DNA of 64,000 bases from an uncultured Clostridiaceae bacterium (GTDB lineage: Bacteria; Bacillota; Clostridia; Lachnospirales; Lachnospiraceae): NCBI GenBank assembly GCA_902477765.1, contig CABSIM010000006.1:25660-89659 (forward strand), read 5' to 3'. The first letter of the stretch is position 1. Every line of letters begins with the position of its first letter. The position numbers were made by a program, and so were the translations under genes. Below are positions 61,101-64,000 of the stretch, one piece after another. A model generated the notes under the pieces. It ran no database searches, was not told the DNA's origin, and saw only the letters and a list, made by a program, of their open reading frames with translations.

Positions 61101-64000
61101 CAATCCGCCCGTTTTCATCTCTGACAATGGCATCTTCCAGTCCTGTTACCCTTGGTCCGGTCACCTCTTCTTCACCGGAGTCCGTCCGGTAAAAAAAGGT
61201 ATCTTCCGGAAACCCGGAAAAAATCAGATCATACCCGCCGTCTTCTCCTGAATTTCCTGCCGTATCGGAAGACGTCACCGTTACCGTCAGCTGGTCATAT
61301 CCATTTCCGCTTCCGTCCGGTCCTTCCATGGATGCGGAGAGTTCCGGAACCGTCAGAACTGCGGAGCCTCCCGATGATACCGCCGAATCCGGCGTCTCCA
61401 GTCCTGCCCCGAAATTGGTATCCTGTCCCAGGATTCCGTTGACAGACAGCTCATAGCCTTCCGATCGCGATAATTCTTTCACATAATACTTTCCCAGAAT
61501 CAGCGGCCTTCCGATCCACTGGTTTCCATTGAGCTCCTCATTGTTCCTGTATTTCAGCCCGCCCGTATCATCGGCAGAATAACTGTCAATTTCTTCCAGG
61601 AAGCCGTCTGACTGAAAGAGATTAGCCGGCCCGTTCCCGTCTCTCCTGCAGATCATCCCTTTTTCATAGTCATAATAAGAGCCCGGGGCTTCTGTATATA
61701 CCAGAAAATCCGCGTTTCCGTCTTTGTCTGTGACGGCAACCGCTGTCAGGTCATGCCTTCTGTATACGATTCCGGTATTTTTTATTGTGCCGTCTTCGTT
61801 CAGTCCGGAATCCGGATGGAGAATATCCTCCGCCGCAAACAGACCATAAACTGCTCCTTCCAGTGTCCCGTCTCCCTGAGAGTCCCCATAGGAAGAGTAG
61901 GCTTCATCTTCTTTCCTGTACAGTTCCAGGTCTCTCTTGTTGATGTGAACACGGCCTTCTGTCCTGTGATCATAAATCCTCCAGGAATCTCCGCAGTCGT
62001 CCTTTCCGCTGCAATGGGAAAATCCGGACGCATCCCCGGTATCCAGATGACGGATTCCGTCAGATCCGGCACCGTTCAGATATGAATAAAAAGAATCTGT
62101 CCCCTCTGTACCGTCTTCCCATCCGTCATACCTGATTTCAGAACCTGATGCCGGAGACAGCCGCATCCGGCCGGCAGGCAGACTCTGAAAACCATTTTCT
62201 TTCTCCGCATCCGAGCCAGTGGCTGCCGGAAGTTTTTCACAGTTGGAACCGCTGGCTGCCGGAAGCTTTCCGGTTCCTGAATTTCCGGACTCCGGCACTT
62301 TCTCTCCATTGGAACTGCTGGCTTTGGGCTTTCTGCTTCCCTGCATGTACTGTCGGTTCTGAAGAAAGGTGAAAAGATCCAGAGGCTCTTCTGTAAAAAA
62401 TTTCAGTTCCTCTCCGTCATCGCGCTGCGGATCCGGTGTAATTCCCAAAGCCGGACGGGGATCACCTTCATACAGACGTAGCCTGTTTTTCCTTTCCTCG
62501 CGTTCTCCTGCTCCGGCGCCTCCGCCGCTGTACCAGACATTCTCCGTAATATCCGTACTGTATCCGTTTCCGAACCGGCTTTCTGCACCTGCCTGGGATG
62601 AATTGGTTGTAATAATTTCTATGGGAATATCCTCCGGATGTACGCCGTGCAGAATATATCCCACAGCCGCCTGAATTTCCTTCCAGGTATAGCTGAACTC
62701 CAGATTTATAAAATTCCTGTATGTCTTTTCACAGTCCTCTCTGCATCCCGATTTTTCAAATGCTGTTTCCGCAGAAACATCCGCGTTTCCGGTATTCCCG
62801 GGCCGGCCGCTTTCCAGCGCCTCTTTTGCAGATCCGTACAGGGTCTCTTCCGCGAGCCAGTGAAAATGTGCATCACTCTGCTCTGCTTCTGTCCGGCAGC
62901 TGTCTGCCAGATGCAGCCATTCCGCCGCCGCGGACCGGTTGGCATCCAGCGCAGCCTCTATCTCCGCTTCATTTTCCGTCTCACCTGTATCCCCATTGAT
63001 TTCCTCTCCGGGAATTTCCGTCCAGACAGGTGCAGGATGCCCATTGCAGTAGGTTTTATCATACCGGTATTCTCTGTGATCCCCATGGGAAATTTCTCCC
63101 CGGGTGTCCGTCACCGAATCTCCGAAAATCCTGAAACCTTCCCATGGCGTGAAATTCAGATTTTCTTCCGTCAGCCCTCCGTCTTTCTGACTGTCCGCCA
63201 GCATATTCCGGCTGTCAAAACGTTCATACAGGTAAAACTGGCTCCCTTTCACCGGCATCCCAGTCTCCGCGTCCAATTTTCTCATTCTCACATGATAATC
63301 CGCTTCAAATGTTTCTTCATGGCGGTATATGCGGAACGGAATCTCCGTAAAGCCGCCGCCCGGCTGCGGCTGTGCCGGCACACCGTTCTGACTGATCTCA
63401 AGATAGAACGGCATGGAAGACGGCTCAATGGGAGCGTGTGCCAGATACAGGCGCTGTCTGTCCGGGGCATTCACGCAGACTTTAAACCGCATCCATTCGT
63501 CCAGATAATTTTCATTCCAGGACGCATCCAGAACATATCCGGATCCTTCCTTCATCGTAATGCGGAAGCGCACAATGGTTTTGTTGTATTTCACCTCATC
63601 CGGCACACCGGAATCCAGAACCGTTTCATTGGCATATCTTGATCCGTTATTGATGATATGAAGACTGCTTCCGCTCCAGGAAATCTCATAAAGTTTTGTT
63701 CCCAGTAAGGATTCGGCAATATTCCTGTCCTGGGAAGCGTCGATCCAGCCGGCAGTACCTCCCGAAGAACCATTGTCATACACGGTCTGCGGTTCTATGG
63801 ACCGGATCTGGCTTATAAAATAAGGATCTGTCTCAAAGTCCGTACCTGATGCGGAGCCAGGGCCGAAATCTCCCACGGAAATCCGGACCGCCGCGTTCTC
63901 ATATACGGCATAGGTTCCGGTTTCCTGATTAAACAGAGCGGCCGGCGGAGTCCTTCCGGCCTCCGCCTTCTCAGCCGCATATTTCACCACTGCCGCCCTG
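52150..64000 (-). CDS. giant SpaA/Cna-B multidomain surface protein (5' end beyond window)
   Basis: The open frame covers at least 3,949 codons and is still open at 64000, so its start lies outside. It contains at least ten SpaA/Cna-B-like domains, recognised by starts such as VRMRKLDAETGMPVKG, EILKTDMETGKPLPGAEL and EIWISKTNESGQPLEGAEM and ends such as YVLEEEISPPGYG. The Lys of the first strand and Glu of the last could form isopeptide bonds. A Ser/Gly/Pro-poor linker with repeated GEKVPESGN-like and EKLPAATGS-like words occurs near residues 540-600. The C terminus has IPPTG, a hydrophobic helix (VFVWILLMGAAGLIW) and RRWRK, a sortase-type signal. Its function is probably a large adhesin or stalk. 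Confidence 0.88.
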   Translation of the reverse strand, partial: RAAVVKYAAEKAEAGRTPPAALFNQETGTYAVYENAAVRISVGDFGPGSASGTDFETDPYFISQIRSIEPQTVYDNGSSGGTAGWIDASQDRNIAESLLGTKLYEISWSGSSLHIINNGSRYANETVLDSGVPDEVKYNKTIVRFRITMKEGSGYVLDASWNENYLDEWMRFKVCVNAPDRQRLYLAHAPIEPSSMPFYLEISQNGVPAQPQPGGGFTEIPFRIYRHEETFEADYHVRMRKLDAETGMPVKGSQFYLYERFDSRNMLADSQKDGGLTEENLNFTPWEGFRIFGDSVTDTRGEISHGDHREYRYDKTYCNGHPAPVWTEIPGEEINGDTGETENEAEIEAALDANRSAAAEWLHLADSCRTEAEQSDAHFHWLAEETLYGSAKEALESGRPGNTGNADVSAETAFEKSGCREDCEKTYRNFINLEFSYTWKEIQAAVGYILHGVHPEDIPIEIITTNSSQAGAESRFGNGYSTDITENVWYSGGGAGAGEREERKNRLRLYEGDPRPALGITPDPQRDDGEELKFFTEEPLDLFTFLQNRQYMQGSRKPKASSSNGEKVPESGNSGTGKLPAASGSNCEKLPAATGSDAEKENGFQSLPAGRMRLSPASGSEIRYDGWEDGTEGTDSFYSYLNGAGSDGIRHLDTGDASGFSHCSGKDDCGDSWRIYDHRTEGRVHINKRDLELYRKEDEAYSSYGDSQGDGTLEGAVYGLFAAEDILHPDSGLNEDGTIKNTGIVYRRHDLTAVAVTDKDGNADFLVYTEAPGSYYDYEKGMICRRDGNGPANLFQSDGFLEEIDSYSADDTGGLKYRNNEELNGNQWIGRPLILGKYYVKELSRSEGYELSVNGILGQDTNFGAGLETPDSAVSSGGSAVLTVPELSASMEGPDGSGNGYDQLTVTVTSSDTAGNSGEDGGYDLIFSGFPEDTFFYRTDSGEEEVTGPRVTGLEDAIVRDENGRIVWKRAESDESDLKYEPVFDNSGNLEGQKAAVRSEEQVMKVERTALAERRMPEYVEFDREGLSDLLSSGMDGDGQSPMFLTIKARLEEILRQYDYDTPRNADGKYSTEEYPAFSRGLRKGETDVFGQTGPAGEPAASDVYGEAVAVLVIEKMPDQATAGDLVAAMLSWYGKNPWWSFGGLDKIEKNGQEYRICLYAGNRSAYGRNFFTMNDADGNAEADSIYVAYEDPQSLRVVYQKYAAEGEFSFEVQRKYSFGSGTMKRYYVDASVRPVLQDDGSGTLKKVYHPVMVFHKKGEEIIDYEKGDPGNGYRVPLTEQKEKIEIITAMETVQKDVKLDAEYDPDTGTHIIHVKTSGTDSFGKEFTDENGSLKLSFTAVTRKKKVRLSAGDIAELGTANAAGYKEGDELGFVQYLMIFSGASVGAVCSPGKETEAGNTYIVTKRLIYRGQNKVSEDGDTGLRPVQVLERPIRQKIKVIKKIEREEDGTYPFHTGQIHEDAFTSEFGGKGEPAAGAMPNFRFRLYLKSNLERLYKNQEGEMFWTDRNGIPVDPEVFRKEFPEPVQKLYTKSGDGYIRLLETQEAAEEGGSRRKIQYNYEKFFDAVETADKDKWRNTGEVQNSSFRPTGVSRLTGAENTVNTSPEAEENARKSDAVRQFAVKWYLEDESEKLLITDENGELQAREGPVRYGDQLYDRALNQAIRRAEEYLKPFFSWDIRNICAIPWDTSPDGGADQDMTTLAADFLMEENGEPVYSYGISGMLPYGDYVLVEQQPWNSRWRDFPNRHYAADRPREISLPAICESGYAGEEELPEAVTSFYRYRASDSPEQLAAGYLIRFNEEMSENHRDDERSYVIRAHNADGDFEVYKYGLTPSQAEGHYEPYGNPAVAGYYHYASDSETAGDKDGTRTMTGVRTAVDGMFAPMLIPWSMTEPQDRKEDGSVDPSENGPFTGYAYRPVKNRFYSVKLRIEKLDAETGEQILYDDAVFALYAAEREDAPDGDGSVRRYGEPTLITGSRIFLEAMGAERITPLAREWDSAGGPGDTCYGIVPAGTPICREKEMIILEDDSGLRTGKTGVLMTERDEMMKAEDGDSMETGFQTTGYATTPQPIGAGAYVLAELKAPDGYVKSRPIAVEIYSDQISYFPDGGKQKTAALVFSDGGSGTARLYVENVSVRVLAEKEKTPDTVRKMKISGRVEGSLSELDRKYGAENLEFAFSSTGKYLGYGWFRGTLEYLENRKKSGDAVEIFYGSQQIFSGYGYLSGEPDTAGDRNRHVPGAVMGLYRALEIRETGDSGDCSFEGVHVERDRTGKVTEITVRAENAGASPALIQENGVWKWKIISSEDTPVLFFDLGNLNVTETGTDGTVYGYDRKGKKIQILPDTGSIYALRDGIPVFEIQGEHIRDVVYDRKNGVFPDVPEGVVIYHLDENGRRDAMTDGYTGLAYVESGRKKFAWPVTVSQNQEGTAVFREKILTGRPAEANADTELAYITGSMQENQFEKMLEPVYEIHGLPDYYRISAWKYVKGWPVHDRDGKYVRYRYHDLLEMYNQASYRKNEKERLEDVGDPRKENDGPPLWHRLGEACLIPNIWKTGEKEPNSPEDSEMTRGQPDLLKRVRPGTYILEEIAVPDGYVRAFPEAVTVAETEEIQTVSVINEKTRIEILKTDGTDRYETSVINRDDPAEGTRISVSGKGDYTHTPVQGSVLALFRAERIAGDPAVYPEGWYLRKSEETPAVWYTEDPEDNRPVPVTAKWTTGETPVYFEGIPAGDYILEELSAPAGLVRNSMGITVEQTEELQTFVLKNDHTKLEILKFQRGENGEKIPLPEDCPAELTLYPAVLDQEGRPILENGVPAADISRIIDRWETGIVSGYMKEYIIPEKNWSERLLALFTGREVSGFTHDFENYFLTYGTGFDGFFWTEIRDGMPQERSAQRLSNAATGKGETVVQLWCLDDGTRVRITVCRTSITGKPVFEYRFDYKETEDGTVSYSTEDGCRRLERIPAGYYVLMETGTPPGYQTAAPKLIQVCETGSVWRYEVENRRNEIWISKTNESGQPLEGAEMVLYRAAEDGSLVMEQDYEEDRWISGKAGRFTSDDIAMNRAPEGMSAGDLKPHRLTALPPGVYYLAELKAPEGFIPMEPMKLDIGMDSSLLIQAPNRMAQGRILLKKEDGETEVPLEGAIFEAENMDTGETTCLITDADGNAESGLLPVGRYEDGKVNWYRYRVKEVRSPAGYRLNPESWEFSFGGEITGQELRYHIAAENRKTEVVFCKTDFYTGSFAAGAHLAVYEAEWVNGQYVKKEPAAASWISDGGPHTVRGLTAGGIYILEETQAPAGYKKNGPVLFAVSGDGQRILWSSDAFQMIRYEEADGAQGTGSVLILGRSAGRTEMQLYKDGEEICSWYGSGSGKRFSAEELENGGIYVLKETAVYSDGSRRPVRAGIFRTGFSEGEIRIQDRLFQSVMLTLKDGKGNVLDSWETDGEERFHRITESENGEEGKRFRTGERYMLEEMCCFWTEGKMESVLTGRFSFTLDENRNVTSIELENRPTEIKIRKTRAGTGNLLPGAELVLKGPGGITVDRWTSQEEPHVLTGKLLTGERYVLEEEISPPGYGRAEPISFILPEDVLETEVNMEDYPTRAEIRKTDIATGEELEGAELTLRDSSGNIVERWISEKEPHVISGKLLAGETYTLEETGPPSGYAYSEAVTFTMPEDGTIAKVEMKDRPTRTEILKTDMETGKPLPGAELELYDTDGKAIARWTSGEEPYILTGVLKAGKTYWISEIQPPGGYGRTMPVKFKVSLDGTADFVSVQNKKTEIEILKTDAGNGKPLAGARLRLTDSQGKTAAEWITEAEPYILKGILVSGEEYVLTEVRPPAGYKTAEEIRFRVPDTGEWIRIAMEDQKIPADRDDGGEEPDPEPEKEKKKQHGIITAEYSHENRIQTVIDLREQPGGGIRIPPTGDHSKTEVFVWILLMGAAGLIWQFRRWRKGGS
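52430..53487 (-). repeat. four tandem SpaA/Cna-B-like units at the C terminus
   Basis: Four consecutive units of about 75 codons share TEI(K/L)(I/L)(R/K)KT, LxGAEL, a WxSxEEPxxLxG segment and a YxLEExxPPxGY ending. Their divergence shows they are old repeats, unlike the 222-bp duplication at 15272-15700. Confidence 0.85.

Overview
The window looks like a chromosomal segment from a Gram-positive anaerobe of the Clostridia, most likely a Lachnospiraceae-type gut bacterium. The evidence is strong AGGAGG-type ribosome binding sites, a T-box leader on metG, meso-diaminopimelate dehydrogenase, spmB, a PPi-type phosphofructokinase, BspA-like surface LRR proteins and a giant SpaA/Cna-B-type surface protein. 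No rRNA, tRNA, CRISPR array, transposase, integrase or phage gene was recognised. Most genes lie on the minus strand.

Layout. 0.2-2.5 kb: hotdog thioesterase, LOR/SDH-domain protein and LUD protein. 2.6-5.95 kb: a BtuFCD-type importer behind a cobalamin riboswitch with a consensus promoter and an attenuator hairpin. 6.2-9.4 kb: OGG-like glycosylase and HelD, converging on a shared terminator. 9.5-13.8 kb: a three-gene GlpA-like/FAD-oxidoreductase/DUF1667 operon with a divergent LysR regulator. 13.9-17.8 kb: an MBL-fold hydrolase, then a secreted LRR protein with a recent 222-bp tandem duplication; its upstream region holds a promoter plus terminator unit (a short RNA or an attenuating leader). 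17.8-24.5 kb: a tightly packed operon MATE - LRR - VWA-like - MoxR ATPase - radical SAM - GNAT. 24.7-32.0 kb: ddh, then the metG-tatD-rsmA-ATC hydrolase-MATE operon behind a T-box. 32.1-37.7 kb: DUF885 lipoprotein, nitroreductase, PPi-type phosphofructokinase, MarR, SpmB and an ArsC/Spx-like protein.

37.7-51.1 kb is visibly AT-richer and is a catabolic island with two modules. (1) A nucleoside uptake operon: ribokinase, BMP lipoprotein, ATPase, two permeases, a truncated nucleoside-hydrolase paralogue and an intact nucleoside hydrolase. Its promoter carries a 37-bp palindrome resembling LacI-family operators. Just upstream is an unusual fusion of a LacI-type repressor with a ribokinase-fold domain, probably the regulator. 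Nucleosides would be imported, cleaved to base plus ribose, and the ribose phosphorylated. (2) An IclR module: a carbamoylase-type M20 amidohydrolase and an ATC-hydrolase-family protein on one strand, a variant ureohydrolase and IclR on the other. The divergent promoters carry four copies of a 13-bp box arranged as two pairs with identical 19-bp spacing.

51.1-64.0 kb: a membrane-anchored exported protein overlapped by 4 bp with a giant open reading frame (at least 3,949 codons, open at the window edge). The giant protein consists largely of SpaA/Cna-B-like domains and ends in an IPPTG-type sortase signal.
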